Below are positions 21,895 to 34,412 of a DNA stretch of 64,000 bases, piece by piece (the stretch's first letter is position 1; the number at the start of each line of letters is the position of its first letter). The stretch lies in contig JASSKH010000012.1 in NCBI GenBank assembly GCA_031763025.1, forward strand, positions 3,224,001 through 3,288,000, in the 5' to 3' direction. The stretch comes from Macrocystis pyrifera. Its lineage: Eukaryota; Sar; Phaeophyceae; Laminariales; Laminariaceae. The translations under genes were made by a program, and so were the position numbers. The notes under the pieces were generated by a model. It had not been told where the DNA came from and ran no database searches. It saw only the letters and a list, made by a program, of their open reading frames with translations.

Positions 21895-22722
21895 CATGAA
21901 CCATGGGCGTCCATGAAAGCACCTTTGAGGAGCCATGGAACCAATCATGAAGGTCCATGAAAGCACCATGGAGGCATCTCGGAACTCCACAAAAGGACCA
22001 TGATAGTCCCAAGGAAGTACCATTAGCGCAACATGGAGGCACCAAGGGACTCCACGTAAGGGCGGCGGAAGCTCCACGGAAGCCCCATGGCAGCGTCATG
22101 GAAAGCACCGCGGCAGTACCATGGGGGTCGGCGAAAGCACATGGGAATTTGCGAAAGCCTTACGGAGGCAATGCTATACGGGAGTCCATGAAAACACCGT
22201 AGAGGCCTCATATAATCATCGCGAAACTACAAGACCATAGAAGCACCATGAGAAATTGCCGCTAAAGGACATGGGAGTCCATGAAACCCTCATGAAAGCG
22301 TCATGAGGGTTCACGAAAACTAATATGCAGGCAACACGCAAGGACTACGAAAGAATCCCAGAGGCACAACAGGAGTTCACGAACACACCATGGAAAAACC
22401 ATGAAACACCATGAAAGCCCCGTAGAGTCATCGTGGGATACAGCCTGAAAGCGCACACACCACCCTGAAAGCACCAACGAAGACCACGCTACCATGATAA
22501 CACCTTGAAATCATCATGGGAGTTCGCCAAAGCGCCATGAACGCACCACAGGAGTCCATGTGAGCACTACAGAGGCACCGAGTCCCATAATTCCTCCATG
22601 GCGTATTCTCGAACGCCCGAGGCGCTTTTATGGTTCTTTTATAGTTCTTTCATTGTGCCTCCATGGTGCTTGCTTGCATGGGCTCCCGTCGTGCTTTCAT
22701 GGTGCCTGTACGGTGTCTTCAT
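21895..22722. repeat. CATGG-rich minisatellite with an orientation switch
   Basis: Degenerate units of the type CCATGAAAGCACCATGGAGG run to about 22590. From about 22596 the same unit appears as its reverse complement (GCCTCCATGGTGCTTGCTTG, TCGTGCTTTCATGGTGCC). The same family occurs at 38690-38850 and 39640-41600. Open frames through it are rich in Met, His, Trp and Cys, which is a composition effect. Confidence 0.8.
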
Positions 22723-22866
22723 GGACGTAAAACTCAGCTGGCGCCAGATACTCCAAGGCATGTCTGTACCAAGTTTTGCGCAAATTTTCATGCACATGGC
22801 TGAGAATTCCCTAGGTTTACCAAGGGTTTCTAGGAGCAAAATTAAAAACCTGCCCTACTGGACAAA

Positions 22867-23155
22867 ATGACATAAAAACGGCACACGGTGATTTTTGCTA
22901 TTAATAGTTTACTATACAAAAATTCAAACGAGGAAATCAGGGCAAACCAAACCCAAGTTAGATGACGTTTTTTTCAAGGTATACTGTTTTCTGTCAAAGT
23001 ATCACCGTCCGTCCTAGTCAGAAAAACGACAAAAACGGTACACCAGTGTATTTTTGCCAGCGTACGGTACAAAAAAATTGAACGAGGTACGTAATCAGGG
23101 CACACCAAACCCTAGTTAGATGACGTTTTATGTCATGGTATATTTTTTCTTATAA
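22867..23155 (+). repeat. direct duplication, about 160-bp period
   Basis: The landmarks AAAACGGYACAC, GATTTTTGC/TATTTTTGCC, CAGGGCAMACCAAACCC and GTTAGATGACGTTTT occur in the same order in 22867-22995 and 23027-23155. The copies are diverged, so the duplication is not recent. Confidence 0.75.
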
Positions 23156-23199
23156 AAAAACAATGTATGATGTAGCATATAATTACGAACAAAAACCGC

Positions 23200-23277
23200 G
23201 TTCATGAATACAAGCGCTCTCTCTCGTACTCGTATTCATACGAATAGTCAAGCGTAGCTTATATCTCTGAAGAATTT
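23200..23277 (+). repeat. 75-bp direct repeat, left copy (partner at 25137)
   Basis: CGTTCATGAATACAAGCGCT, then ATACGAATAGTCAAGCGTAG and CTTATATCTCTGAAGAA. The same sequence with a few changes lies at 25137-25213. The pair brackets the inverted R3 copy and its nested GGGTC element. Confidence 0.8.
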
Positions 23278-24051
23278 TTCTTTCGTTTCGTGTGCGTGCG
23301 TGTACTCAGAGCACGGCACCGCTGGCGAGCCCGGCGCCGTCGCGAGTGTGTGGTGCTGGCGGGTAGAGGGGGGTTTGCAAGGAGCGCGGTCGCCGTTTTC
23401 GTGGTTAGGCGTCACGTGTGCCTCGAGACACGAGGGAAGCATGAATGGGCTGTGTCTGGCCTCCGTGTGGAATTGTGGATATAATTGTAAGGTCTATAAG
23501 GTCGTTCGGGATTGCAAAATAACGTTCAAGTGGTGCTTGTTTTTGCGACCAAGCTGAAGTTCACAGAGAGAGGTACGCAGTCTGAGCACCAAGCTTGTCG
23601 AGCTTGCGAACGAGGGCCACGGTGAGCACCGGGCTTCACGCGAGGCGGGCGATGGGGCTCACTGTGGCAGAGAGGGAGGAAAGCTTTACCCGGACCGAAT
23701 CGTTGGTGAGGTGGTCGCGAGACGGGCGGGCGGCGTACGAGGCTGAGAGAGAAGCTCTGCTGTTCGATTTGTTTTTTGACCGGTGAAAGGTGTTCCATAA
23801 TACAGGTAGAAAATTATTACATGAGAGGGGGCGGGGATTTTGTCTTTCCTAATTTTTCGGTTTCATTTTCATTGTTTTTGCGGTGCTGCTGTGCCGTGCT
23901 GTATTTTCTCTTTCGTACATACAGCGTATCAAAAGAAGAAAATAAGTACCCCACCTGGGTTTCGGTTTCATTTTCATTGTTTTTGCGGTGCTGCTGTACC
24001 CTGCTGTGCTTTCTCTTTCGTACATACAGCATATCAAAAGAACTAAATAAG
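23278..24051 (-). repeat. R3 copy C (inverted, truncated), part 1
   Basis: The reverse complement of R3 landmarks appears in reverse order: the GTGTACTC region, CCTCGAGACACGAGGG, GTGAGCACCGGG, CACTGTGGCAGAGAGGGAGG, then GCGGTGCTGCTGT. The last piece is duplicated: 23856-23945 and 23958-24051 both carry TTTCATTTTCATTGTTTTTG and CTTTCGTACATACAGC. The outer end of R3 is missing, and a GGGTC element inserted at 24052 separates part 2. Confidence 0.85.
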
Positions 24052-24989
24052 CAGGGCTTTTCGCGGATCATGACCCGACCCGCGTTGGGTCACGGAGTGT
24101 TCAAAATGTCACGGGTCGGGTCGAGTCGGGTCAGGAAGTGTTCAAAATCTCACGGGTCGGGTCGGGTCGGGTCAAAAGGTTTCAAATCTAGCGGGTCGGG
24201 GTCAGGTCGGGTCAAGAGTTATTCAAATCTCACGGGTCGGGTCGGGTCGAATCGGGTCAAGAACTTTTCGAATCTCACGGGTCGGGTTAGGTCGGGTCAA
24301 GAGGTGATGAGAAGCTCACGGGTCGGGTCGGGTCATGACCCGCGAAAAACGGGTCACTCGCGGGTCGGGCCAGCATGACCTGTGAGTTGTTTTCTGCTGA
24401 TCCGCGAGTCGGACCTGCGCATCCGGGTCGCGGATCCGACACTCGAAACACTTCCCGCTCTCTTACCCAAAGGCTTCTCTCGTACCAATACTCAATAATA
24501 CTTCTTTGGTATCATGTCCAAACATCAAAACACCGCCAAATCCATGTACACATGCTCGCATCCATGCTTACCCATTACAGTCAGGCGACATATCGCTGCA
24601 GGGCACCAAAATGAACATGAAATTGTGTTTGAAGTGTCGACCCACAGGCCCGATTCGCGGGTCGAATCTACGGGTCAAGATAAATGGTCTCGGGAGTCAA
24701 GGTGACCCGACCCGCATGAAACCCGTGTTTCACGGGTCAATCGGAAAGCGGCGGGTCGGGTCGGGTCGAGTCGGGTCAGGAGATTTTCAAATTTCACGCG
24801 TCGGGTCGGGTCGGGTCAACAATTTTTTAATCTCACGGGTCGGGTCAGGTCGGGTCAAGAGGCTCGCAAAATCTCACGGGTCGGGTCGGGTCAAGTCAGC
24901 ACACCTCAAATTTTTCGCGGGTCGGGTCGGGTCAACTGACCAGACCCGAACCGACCCGTGAGGTTTGACCTGACCCGTGAAAATACCTG
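24052..24989 (+). mobile_element. GGGTC element G1: hAT-like non-autonomous element with satellite body
   Basis: The terminal repeats CAGGGCTTTTCGCGG and (right, reversed) CAGGTATTTTCACGG, with flanks TAAATAAG (24044-24051) and GAAATAAG (24990-24997), give an 8-bp target duplication with one mismatch. The flanking R3 sequence resumes across the site. Between the ends are two blocks of GGGTCGGGTCGGGTC units in 30-50-bp higher-order repeats (24090-24340 and 24745-24950), around a non-satellite centre (about 24380-24740). The 8-bp duplication and CAGG start are hAT features. No transposase is encoded. The G runs could fold as quadruplexes on the + strand. Confidence 0.82.
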
Positions 24990-25035
24990 GAAATAAGTAC
25001 CCTACCTAGGGTATGTGTACGTACGTACGGCTTGC
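24990..25035 (-). repeat. R3 copy C, part 2
   Basis: AAATAAGTACCCTACCTAGG, then GTATGTGTACGTACGTACGG, is the inverse of the R3 stretch found at 4855-4885 and 5995-6030, continuing the copy interrupted at 24051. The rest of R3 toward its TACAAGGC end is missing. Confidence 0.75.
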
Positions 25036-25136
25036 GGCGTTTGGGTTGTTTCCGGAATGGAACATGTGGAACTCTTGGCCTTTGCAAATCGCTTGTTTCC
25101 ACGTAATTGTTTGGACCGTCTGTTGCATCTCATTCT

Positions 25137-25213
25137 CGTTCATGAATACAAGCGCTCCCCCGTACTCGTCTTGATACGAATACTCAAGCGTAGCTTATAT
25201 TTCTGAAGAAAAT
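25137..25213 (+). repeat. 75-bp direct repeat, right copy
   Basis: CGTTCATGAATACAAGCGCT, then ATACGAATACTCAAGCGTAG and CTTATATTTCTGAAGAA; partner of 23200-23277. Confidence 0.8.
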
Positions 25214-25273
25214 CGTACTGTATGCACCCAGCAAAAAAATAATTACATGGAAGACCAAGAAAGACCAACGCAC

Positions 25274-25483
25274 TTACTGCTGTACTAGACTACTGCATTA
25301 GACTACGGTACCAGTACGTACTTTCTACGTCCTTTCTCGATACCTACAATACATAACGACGATCGCTTTCCCCCAAACTTATAACCTTCTACTTGCTGCC
25401 GCACTAGACTACAAACTGTATTAGACTATAGCACGAGTACGTACTTTCTACGTACTTTCTCGATACCTACATTATGACGATAA
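25274..25483 (+). repeat. direct duplication, about 117-bp period
   Basis: CTAGACTAC, GTATTAGACTA-type text, GTACGTACTTTCTACGT and CTTTCTCGATACCTACA occur in the same order at 25274-25366 and 25391-25483. Confidence 0.8.
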
Positions 25484-25499
25484 CGGCCCACGAAGAACG

Positions 25500-26773
25500 A
25501 CAGTCAACCTATCACCCTGGTATCCGTCACCGTTGAGGTCGTGCCTGCGTTGGTTTGTTCTTTAGCCCAGGTTGTTGCACGGCGCGTCGAGGCCTTCGAT
25601 TTCTGTGCAGCTGCATTTATGTTATTTGTTTTTGGTCTATACAGAGTGTTGTTTACGGGGTGCGTGCAAGTAACGATAATCGGCGAAAGTTCTCCTTGTT
25701 TGCCTTTTGTCATCTTGAACTTAGCTGCGGCGTCTTGCTTGGTATGTGGGTGTGTGCACGCCACGTCGAAGCCATTGCAATTTGCGCGATTCGACCGCAA
25801 TATCATGTTTTGGTTTTTATATTTCGAATCGAAGTACCCATGAGACTCGGGAGGACTCAGTCATTTCAGTCCCTCGTACCCTTAAGGCTCACGAGGACTC
25901 TGTCGTTTCAGTACTTTGACGTACTCTTGGACTCGTCACTTTAAAATGACTGGTATTCACGAGTCACGAATGAGTCCCGATGACTGTGCAGTATTGGTAC
26001 TCTGCCGACCTTTTTGTTTGCAGTACGTAATTCTCGTGTCGCTGCTGCAATTTTCCACTCCTACCCAAAATGCACCTGAACTCTGTTTTATAGTGTTATT
26101 GTATCTCCGCTGCTTTTCCCTCCTACCCCACATACACATGTTGTTGTTTCTGGCCGATGTCTTTGCGAACGTATCGTCCCTGCTATTTGGCTGCTTTTCT
26201 ATGGCCGACCAAACCCTGATTTCCCTACCTCCGTCCTACCTTGTATTAAATGGTAACACCTAGGGAACAGCAGGGCAACACTTGCCTTGTTCTACCATGA
26301 TCAATAGGAAGTACACTTAAGCTTCTACTCGAACTAAGTAGTCACGAGGCAATTCCAAACATACGTGGTGCAGTTTTTCCGCACAACAGCCCAAATTTCC
26401 ACGCCGTTTCTTCGAGTTAATTTAGATCCTGAAAGTTTGCAAACGTGTTCTATAACATACTTTATAAACTATGAGGGATGACACCAATAACAACATTAGT
26501 CGGTAACATCTATTAATTGTCGCTCCTTGATAGCACAGGATTACCTGGTACAACAACGTAGCTCGTATACTACAGTACGTAGGCACTACCCGTCTAGGAG
26601 TAGTGATCTGTTCCGTAGGACGGTTTTCATGTGATACAGTAAAGTACCAGTACGCAACAGGTCTTAATACTCTTGTGTCCACTCGTACACATAACGAGTA
26701 CTTTCTGGCAGCGTAGCAAAGCTACGGTAGTACTCATATCGTTGATGTATGTGCAGCAAATGTATTAATAGTA
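25500..26773. other. no gene seen
   Basis: Overlapping open frames of up to 129 codons (25541-25944, +) give hydrophobic translations with no recognised family and no supported splice sites. Short GACTC/GAGTC repeats lie at 25840-25985. Confidence 0.4.
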
Positions 26774-27317
26774 TGTTACAGCGAGTGGCGCCAGGGTAGG
26801 AGGTTCATAGCGTTGCGACTGCCGTGACAAGCGCTATGAAGAAGATAATACGGTGCGAGACAACTGTCCTGATCAGGGTCACGCGTCGGGTCTACTCGAT
26901 AGGCAGAGGGCAAGCTTTGGATAGCTCCTCTGGGCGGATCTTATAGGGGCAGAGAGGATCCCCGGTGTGGGAATGCCTTCGGTCTCGGGTTCAGAGCTAG
27001 TAATGAGGTTCCGGGACCACCCGATGTTTACTAAACATCCCCAAGTGAAGCAAAGAAAGTCCAAGCCAAGTGACCTGCGATACCTGTCCTATCGATCTCA
27101 AGCCCCTTGGGCCCTGTCTTGCCCGTCGTACCCGTCATCGTGTTTGTGGTGCTTCGTTGACTGTTCATTCTGGCTGCTTGCAACTACCGCGTTGCATTGA
27201 TTCACTTTCTGCGTGACCCGATCATTACTGCACGAAGGCACTTCTCGAACTCTCAAACAACACTTGAGCCGGCCTCAGAGATCTGTCGAGGTCTGAGAGC
27301 TATACCCTGCTGTATCA
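26774..27317 (+). mobile_element. LTR copy 1 (TG...CA)
   Basis: Starts TGTTACAGCGAGTGGCGCCA and ends CCCTGCTGTATCA. It matches 35819-36388 over its full length in the same orientation, sharing CGAGACAACTGTCCTGATCA, GAGGATCCCCGGTGTGGGAA, GGTTCCGGGACCACCCGATG and GAGCCGGCCTCAGAGATCTG. The bases right after it, TGGTGAACTC, start with the TGG expected of a tRNA primer-binding site. No matching target duplication is visible on either side. Confidence 0.8.
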
Positions 27318-27339
27318 TGGTGAACTCAGGCTGATCGAA

Positions 27340-27440
27340 GTGCATTACAAGAGATCGGAGTGTTCGCAGAGCGTTTGCATGAGATCGGAGTGTTCGCAGA
27401 ACGTTTGCATGACATCGGAGTGTTCGCAAAATTGCAAAAA
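27340..27440 (+). repeat. 30-bp tandem repeat, three units
   Basis: GAGATCGGAGTGTTCGCAGA followed by (G/A)CGTTTGCAT repeats nearly perfectly twice, then a third time partially (GACATCGGAGTGTTCGCAAA). Confidence 0.9.
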
Positions 27441-28770
27441 TATCTCATTGTGTTTTCATATAGTCTCGCGTTCGATCTTGCATAATATTCTGTTGTATAC
27501 TTGGTGTATGCATACATCCACATGCTTTTGTTGTTGCCTGCCTGCTATGGTGATACGTGCATTATGCTGTTGTGTATTCACGCTGCCAATGGTGCTCTGC
27601 TTGTTTGTTTCGTAAGACTTTGACGATACTTGTCTGGTCAATGCATGCAGGCATACTCGTTGCTCGTGCTCCGTTTGCCTGATGCTCGTGCTCGTAGTAA
27701 CAGAGTGAAAGGCCTTCATACCACTGAACCAAACGTCATTTTTTCGTCCATTACGTGCTGTTTATGTGGATTCCGAGCTAATGGTGGCGTAAAATGCGTT
27801 GGTGTGGCTCTCTCGCTGCCATTACCACAGCACGTAATTGTACGGCGTGACGTGATTTCATGGAATAAAACGAGACCTTGCCTATCTATATATGTACTGA
27901 AGTATACTGTAGCACACTACCGTACACCTGCCGCCTGGTAGTATATCGTACGTTTGTGTAGAGCTTCAACTGTTGCAGCCCTACAAGGCTATTATATATC
28001 TCTGGTAATGTAGCAATCTCTAATATGAATTGAGGCATGAAGGACGTTCATCAGGCTCGACGAGCTCAATTGTATACCTGATACATATAAGGTGTTCCTG
28101 GTGGATACCCTCATTGGCAGGGTTTTGCACAACAAGTCGGCATGGACCGTGGTCATGTATCACAGGAGATAAAAAAGAGAACAGGAAATTATACGGGTTT
28201 CGCGATGATGCACTGCGTGGAACCAAAAGATAAAACCGCTGGTGAGTAATTTATCGCTTATTTCTCGTTTGACTTCGCATCGGTGCCCCCCCCCCCCCCC
28301 GAGCCTATCGGACACCGAATAGTAGTCAGCTGTTCGCTTGTAGAAACAAAGTGAAACGCCCACCCCTACAGTAGACACTGCAGGGCTCTGACCTGGACAT
28401 TATATAGCCTGTTAACGCCACCGAAACAAATGGGGGGGGGAAGTTAACTATGGCAGCCCCTTAGCTGGCAGCGCCCACACCCAACACCCCAACAAGCTAC
28501 GCCACCTGATCCAGCAGCATCCACATAATATCTATCCTGGCATCCAGGTAAAACAGCAAAGCCTTATGGTCAGCTTGCAAATATATTGAAAAGTACAAAA
28601 CTGCAGTGTCACAATTTCACGATGAGTACAACCTCATCCGAAGCCAAGCTGACAACCAGCGTTTGTCAACCATCGCAACATCTCGTTTGCTGTAACATCA
28701 ACGTTCTTCCTACCCTAGCATCTTACTGTTACAAAAAACTGTGTTGTCTTGACCACCGAAAACCTGAACC
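27441..28770. other. no gene seen; poly-C run
   Basis: A 15-C run lies at about 28286-28300 and a G run at 28431-28440. CAGGGCTCTGACC at 28379 resembles a hAT terminus, but its inverse was not found beyond the hAT remains. No exon is supported. Confidence 0.4.
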
Positions 28771-28772
28771 TA

Positions 28773-31700
28773 TCAAGCGAGTATGACGTCAGCACAGTAA
28801 AGGCTCGGGAAAATATAGGAAGTCTGGTGCTTGAAGTACGCGTCGAGGAGGTCGGAGGTGATTGCACCACGGACGGTCATGATCCACGCGAGGCTGTCTC
28901 CGGTCAGGCTCATCGTCTTCTTGGACATCGTCAGCCCCGCCTTGGAGAACAGTCTCTCGGAAGATGCCGACGATGCAGAGCTGCAAAGGTACCGCCCAGC
29001 CATCTCGCTCATCATGGGAAATCCCCCTTGTTACGTAGCTGCCCACCAGTCCAGGGGGTCCTTCTCGATAGAAAGGGGGGTGACCCGCCGGTACTGGACC
29101 AGTTCCTTCTTCACCACTGCTGTTGCAGGTGGGTATATTCGTCAGCCTTCGTGGGGGCGGTGTCGTAGAGTTTGCCCAACTCTCGCGGACGAGTTCGGGC
29201 GGCATCCGAACGCGGGACCGCAGGCAGCATGACATGGGATTCGGGCGTTGTGAGTTGTGAGTTTATGAGTAGCTATGAGATGAACCATACGTAAATCAAA
29301 TGGCAAATATGCGCAAGACCATTATAACCCATGAACTTCACATGCTTTAAACCGATCGGCAGGTGCCCCGTTTCCTAACCCTACGTAACACCGCAGTCTT
29401 GTACACGAAAATCCTGGACCTTGTTGGGTGAAACCTGAGTCTACGGCATGCTGAATACATGTTGAATCACAACGGGACGAGTCTACTATTAATAGCCAGC
29501 TAGCCAGACTAGCGACCGAAACGACGCTGTGCCTTCCGGTGCTTTTCTCACCTGCATCTACTTCAACTCGGAGTCCTCATCGTCACTGGCTTCCAAGATC
29601 ATTCTTGCGAGAGACTGCAGCTTGGGCTCGCCCGTTGCCCCCTCCTTAGTCTGTTCGTTATTGTCGTGGGGTGTGCCGTCCGCGTCGGCCCCGTCGGCCA
29701 TTTTCTTCAGCCCGGCGTTGAGATCGGCCTGCCGCTTGTCCCGCACTTTTGACGCCGTGAATGCCAGCACGGCCTCATCCACAGCCTTGCGGGCGGCCGC
29801 CTTAAGATTGGCCGGCAGGTTGCTCAGTCCCTTCGTCCGCGGATCCAGGCACGCGCAGATGAGGTGCGTCTGGGATAGCCCGGCCTTGCCGGCAGCCCTC
29901 GCCGCGAGATCGAAGCACCACCTGAAATACGAAGGCAAGGTTAAGGAAGAAAACATAGGCAGGATTACTTCGTCATAAGTGTGCAGTATTGTGGCTCGAA
30001 AGCTTACGAATAATGTGCTACTGCAGCAGACCGTATTACAACACACATTGGAGATGGAGTGCTTGTAGTAAACTTGTGGCAAACGAAACGTGATCCACCA
30101 ACACCAGTCAAACGGGTGAAAAACACAAAAAAACGGTATGGTGCCATCAGCTCGAAGGCAACTCATATACCCGACGCGAAGAAGAATCGACGCATGGACG
30201 ACAAAAAAAGTGCGGGTAAGTGTTCAGGTGCAAAAAAACCCAGCTACTAACAACTCGTGCTGAGTTCTCCACCTTGTCAAAGTATTGGGAGCATGGGCTT
30301 CGCAGAACCTGCGATGGCCTCGTCCTCGTGGTCGAGCATGGCGACGATTAGCTTGCGCAGGTAGCAGCTGGAGCTCTCCACCAAGCCGCCGCTGACATAT
30401 TTGTCCCCTTCGAACATCTTGACACGATCAGCGAAAGGGCGCAGGATATGCGCCATATGCTTCATGCGTGGCCAGTTCAGCTTCTTCACCACCGCCGGGG
30501 CCTTGTTGAGCGTAATCATACTGACGAAGATGTCCTCGTTTGCCAGCAGGCTGTCCAGCATGGTGAGCTCCGTCCACCACCGAGTCTTGACCGCGGACTT
30601 GAGCGAGATGAGCCTGCCTCGAGTAGTTAGACGTGCCATAGTCCCGAGTGTTTCCGTCGCCCGAGCAAGAAGCAGGGGATAGTGTGGGAATTGAGCAACA
30701 CGGAACGGACAAGGGCGAAACTAACAGTCAAGGCCTCGCCCAAGGGACTACGCCCACCCGAAGGGCATTTCCTCGCGGAGTTGCTTCAAGTTTAACAAGC
30801 TCAGAATGATATTAATTTATAGAAACAAAATCCCTAGTCGTATTGTATACGAGTACACTACATATACCTGCGCTAACATAACATTAACATAAACTGACCT
30901 TGGACAATCTGCTATGGAAGCTCCCGACTGCACTGCAGTCCTGCAGGACGGTCTGTTACTCGGCCGACCCGGCGCTTAGGTTGCCACAGCTCTGGGCAGG
31001 GCCGCCTTTCTCACCCCCCCCCCCCCCCCCCCTCTCCACATCCTTAACCCCTGCTGAGCCAACCAGTCGCTTCATCGTCAGCTCGATAGTGTGCACGGCG
31101 CAATGGCTGTCTGTCGGGCATGTCGAGGTGTTCGGCGGCCTTCAACATGTTGGAGGCGTTGTCCGTCGTGATGTTGATGCATTTGGTGAGGTCAAGGCCG
31201 GCGGTCTTCATGATATATATGAGCTTGATGGCGATGTTGACGCCACTATGACCCTCCGGGAACGGGGAGCACTCGAGGTCGAGGGTGCGCAGGCACCAGA
31301 AACTGCTGGCGTGGTCGCGGTCGATGAACGACACGATGACGCTGATGAACGCCTTCTTGTTGGCCCGTGTCCAGATGTCCGTTGTTGCCGAATAAAAGAC
31401 GCCCCGTAGAGGCGGGTTGGCGTTCATCGAGCTTCGACCTACGGCACGTGTCGAGATAGGCAGATGCATATGGACGAACATAGGGCGTGCATTAAATGTT
31501 CAGACCTGCTGCTGCTGTATGCACAAAGTGTACTGGTACAATACAGCCTACACGTTTCACGTCGTACAAAGTCGTTTTATTACTGTACTTCATACAGCGG
31601 GGGCGCGCATTCAAATTCTGCTAAAAAGGAGTGGACGCACTGCAGAGAACTTACAGTGGGCTATACGATGAGAAATCGTAATTTAAGAAACAGCAGCGGT

Positions 31701-32367
31701 CGATTCCCACCCGACATAAGAAAATATGTCGCTCAGGGGCGTGAGACATGCTGAGAAACGCCGAAGGTTACCACCGCACAACCAACCAGCAGTACCATCC
31801 AGCAGTGCCGTTCAGAAAACGGTGTTAAAAATAACATGCTGACAAAATGTAGGCACAGCAGCATCACTGTCATCTCCCTTGCGGACAAAACTCACAACTA
31901 GTACTCGAAGCTACAAAATGGGAACCCGCCTGGGCTGTGAGGGTAGTAACTTGGCGAGTGTTTTTCATCGCCCATTGCCCACGTGGCGTAGATGTGGCTC
32001 TCGCGGTACATAACTCCAAAACATCAAGAAACAAGAAATGCGGAAACAGGTCAAATTGGAGCTTCAGAAAACAAAAACGCGTCAACCAAGAAATGTAGCT
32101 GGTGAGGGCTGAGGACGCCCAAAAAATGACTTCGAGCCTGGACGCAAAAATGACGTTTCTTAGCATCGTCCCCCCTCTGTATTCTGTACATACATAGATA
32201 AAACTGATTGACGAAGAAAAATACGTTTTACACCTGCGAACAAACCGCGCGTTCAGTCTTGGTAGCTCCCTGCCCACTGTAGCACGTGATGGACAGCGCA
32301 CCTTCGGCGGTATGGTGTGGATCATTTCGTGGTAGTCGTCGCGCTTGCATGCCTGCAGAGGCTGCAT
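28773..32367 (-). pseudogene. decayed hAT-family transposase
   Basis: Read on the - strand from 32367 down. An N-terminal piece (32234-32367) has KVRCPSRATVGREL and ends at donor CAGGTGTAA. The RNase H-like core (31438-31050) has FYSATTDIWT, TLDLECSPFPEGHSG and ITTDNASNMLKA. A middle piece (30690-30277) has SAVKTRWWTELTMLDSLL and LRPFADRVKMFEGDKYVSGG. Next (29920-29560), CLDPRTKGLSNLP follows acceptor TATTTCAG. The C-terminal dimerisation region (29110-28773) has GRYLCSSASSASSERLFSKA and GLTMSKKTMSLTGD. Lesions: a GACA duplication near 31115 shifts the frame, a TAG follows SDDEDSELK near 29562, and a TAA interrupts LDWWAAT near 29033. No BED zinc finger or terminal inverted repeats were identified. 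Confidence 0.85.
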
Positions 32368-32370
32368 GTA

Positions 32371-33345
32371 TGCGCATGCAAAACGGACGATACCACGATA
32401 TCAGTATTCCAAGCATATAATTAACCTGGTTGACACTATATGTCTGGTTTACCATACTGGATACCTGGTATATTATTATTAATACGAGCGTATGCGAGAT
32501 TCAATTTCACGGCGCGAAAAATGGGCGCTCCGTTCAACATTGCTATCCATCAAACCTTTTGTTTTGGAAAACATTAAAAATACACTTCAGCTGTGAACAT
32601 CGAAAAATATCAATGCAAACTCATACGAGTATTTGCAAAGTGTCTTTGATACTTCAACCACGCGTGCTATGGGGTGTGGCTATCCCCTTGGTGCTAGCTA
32701 CTGAAGTGCGAGGGTCGATACGGCGACTTTACGAAGACGGCCAGTCTTTAATCATGTTGTGCGCGGAAACTCTCTGTATCCTGCTTTGAGAGGGACACCG
32801 TCTAACAGCTGCGGAACTCAAAAGACTTGCATATGCGTAGTCTTAATACCAGGTACAGCAATCAAGAGGGGAGGGGGAACGGTTCCTTCAAGAAGTTATT
32901 GATTGCGTAATGAAAAGGAAAACTTCATTAAGTTTTTTTTATTGATCTTGCAGGTGATGTCGACGGTGGAGCAACGTCACATGTCACATCACACATTCAC
33001 CAATGCACACCAGTTGAAGTCAGCTATTAATACAAATATCGTGCTGCACTACAGTAGTTCCCAGCGATAGCTATTAAAAGCATGAAAGGAGGTAGGCGTA
33101 GACGACAGATATACCTTGTGCACAGATTTCCTTTGTATCCGGGGATTTCTTCTTTCAGGAATGTTTTGATTGATCAACGGTGAAGCTCATGCTGCACATT
33201 GTCGGATGGTGAGCCTAATAAAAATAGAATATCAACATATTCACTATTTTTTTCATGAACTTCAGAAAACTAATTGTGTCTGTGGATTACAAAATTTACG
33301 TTTTAATATTGATAATAAATATCTAGAGCTCATTATATTTCCGAA
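32371..33345. other. no gene seen
   Basis: A/T-rich and without supported exons or clear repeats. Several TATTAATA octamers occur here (32479, 33026). Confidence 0.4.
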
Positions 33346-33349
33346 CAGA

Positions 33350-33470
33350 GTGGCATATGGAAAAGCATACAAAACATCCCCAAATTCCGCACTATATCCT
33401 AGATAACAAGTGGTATATGCCAGAGGATACAAAACATCCCCAAATTCCGTACTGTGTCCTATATAACAAG
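33350..33470 (+). repeat. 60-bp tandem duplication
   Basis: AGTGGYATATG, then GGATACAAAACATCCCCAAA, TTCCG and ATAACAAG occur twice in a row with few differences. Confidence 0.85.
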
Positions 33471-34253
33471 TTTGTGACGTGATAAGGATGCTGCACTAAT
33501 GGTGCGAGTATTATGTGATAACATACTTCTTTTTACTCACCAGTCCTCACCTTTCTGCAACTGCTTCCACCTATACGGATATGCGAGGGGTACGATTTGA
33601 AAGAGGCTGTGGACGAATATCGTTTCAGGACTCATGGTTGATTTTAGCACGAAAGAGTTGCACCAGTGGATAGTGTTCGTGGGGGGGGGGGGGGGTGTAC
33701 TCGATAAGAGAGATGTACTCGATCTCATGCATGGCCATAGTCGTATGACCATAGACCCTCGCATCCCTACAATGCCGGGACGGAGCATGTCGGGTTTTCA
33801 CCGACCAGGCAGACATTGCTTGCACCAAGCGCGAAGCGCCGTGTGGTGTCCGGCGAGTCGCATGAAGCGTGAGCTGCATCCTATTAAGAACCGCTTGTGA
33901 GGCGGACTTGCATATGGATGACAGCTTCAATGAGTTAGTTTAATTTCCGGCCACTTCCAGAGACAGCAATGGGAGTACTATGTAACTGCCTCTTGGGTGC
34001 CTTACCTTGAACACTACGCGCGATACGATCAATTCCCTTGTGCAGAGTAAAGGTTCTTTACTTCGCACAAATGATCTAACTAGACGACCAGCTGTGGGCG
34101 ACCGCCCAAAAAAAAAAACAAACAAAAAAAACGGTACCCTGGATGTCTAGCTCACGTAGTGAGCGACATGTTTTACAGTGTCGTTGCCAACCGACGCCAA
34201 CCCAACCCATATATAATATGGGGGGGGGGGGGGGTGGCGTAAACGTCAGTACC

Positions 34254-34412
34254 TTCAAACGACTTACTCACTCGGAATCAGATAATAACCTTGGCCAGGA
34301 CCAGTAATTCGAGGCGCGTAAAGTATACCAACGTCTGTACCTTCGAATGACTTACTCACTCGGAATAAAATAATAACTTCGTGTGAAGCACGCGAAGTAT
34401 ACCAAGATACCT
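34254..34412 (+). repeat. 85-bp tandem duplication
   Basis: GTACCTTC(A)AA(C/T)GACTT, then ACTCACTCGGAAT and GCGAAGTATACC-type text occur twice. A 15-G run (34220-34234) lies just upstream. Confidence 0.75.

Noticed and set aside
30428..31409. Long + and - strand frames over the hAT region
   Set aside because: They are shadows of the - strand transposase exons.
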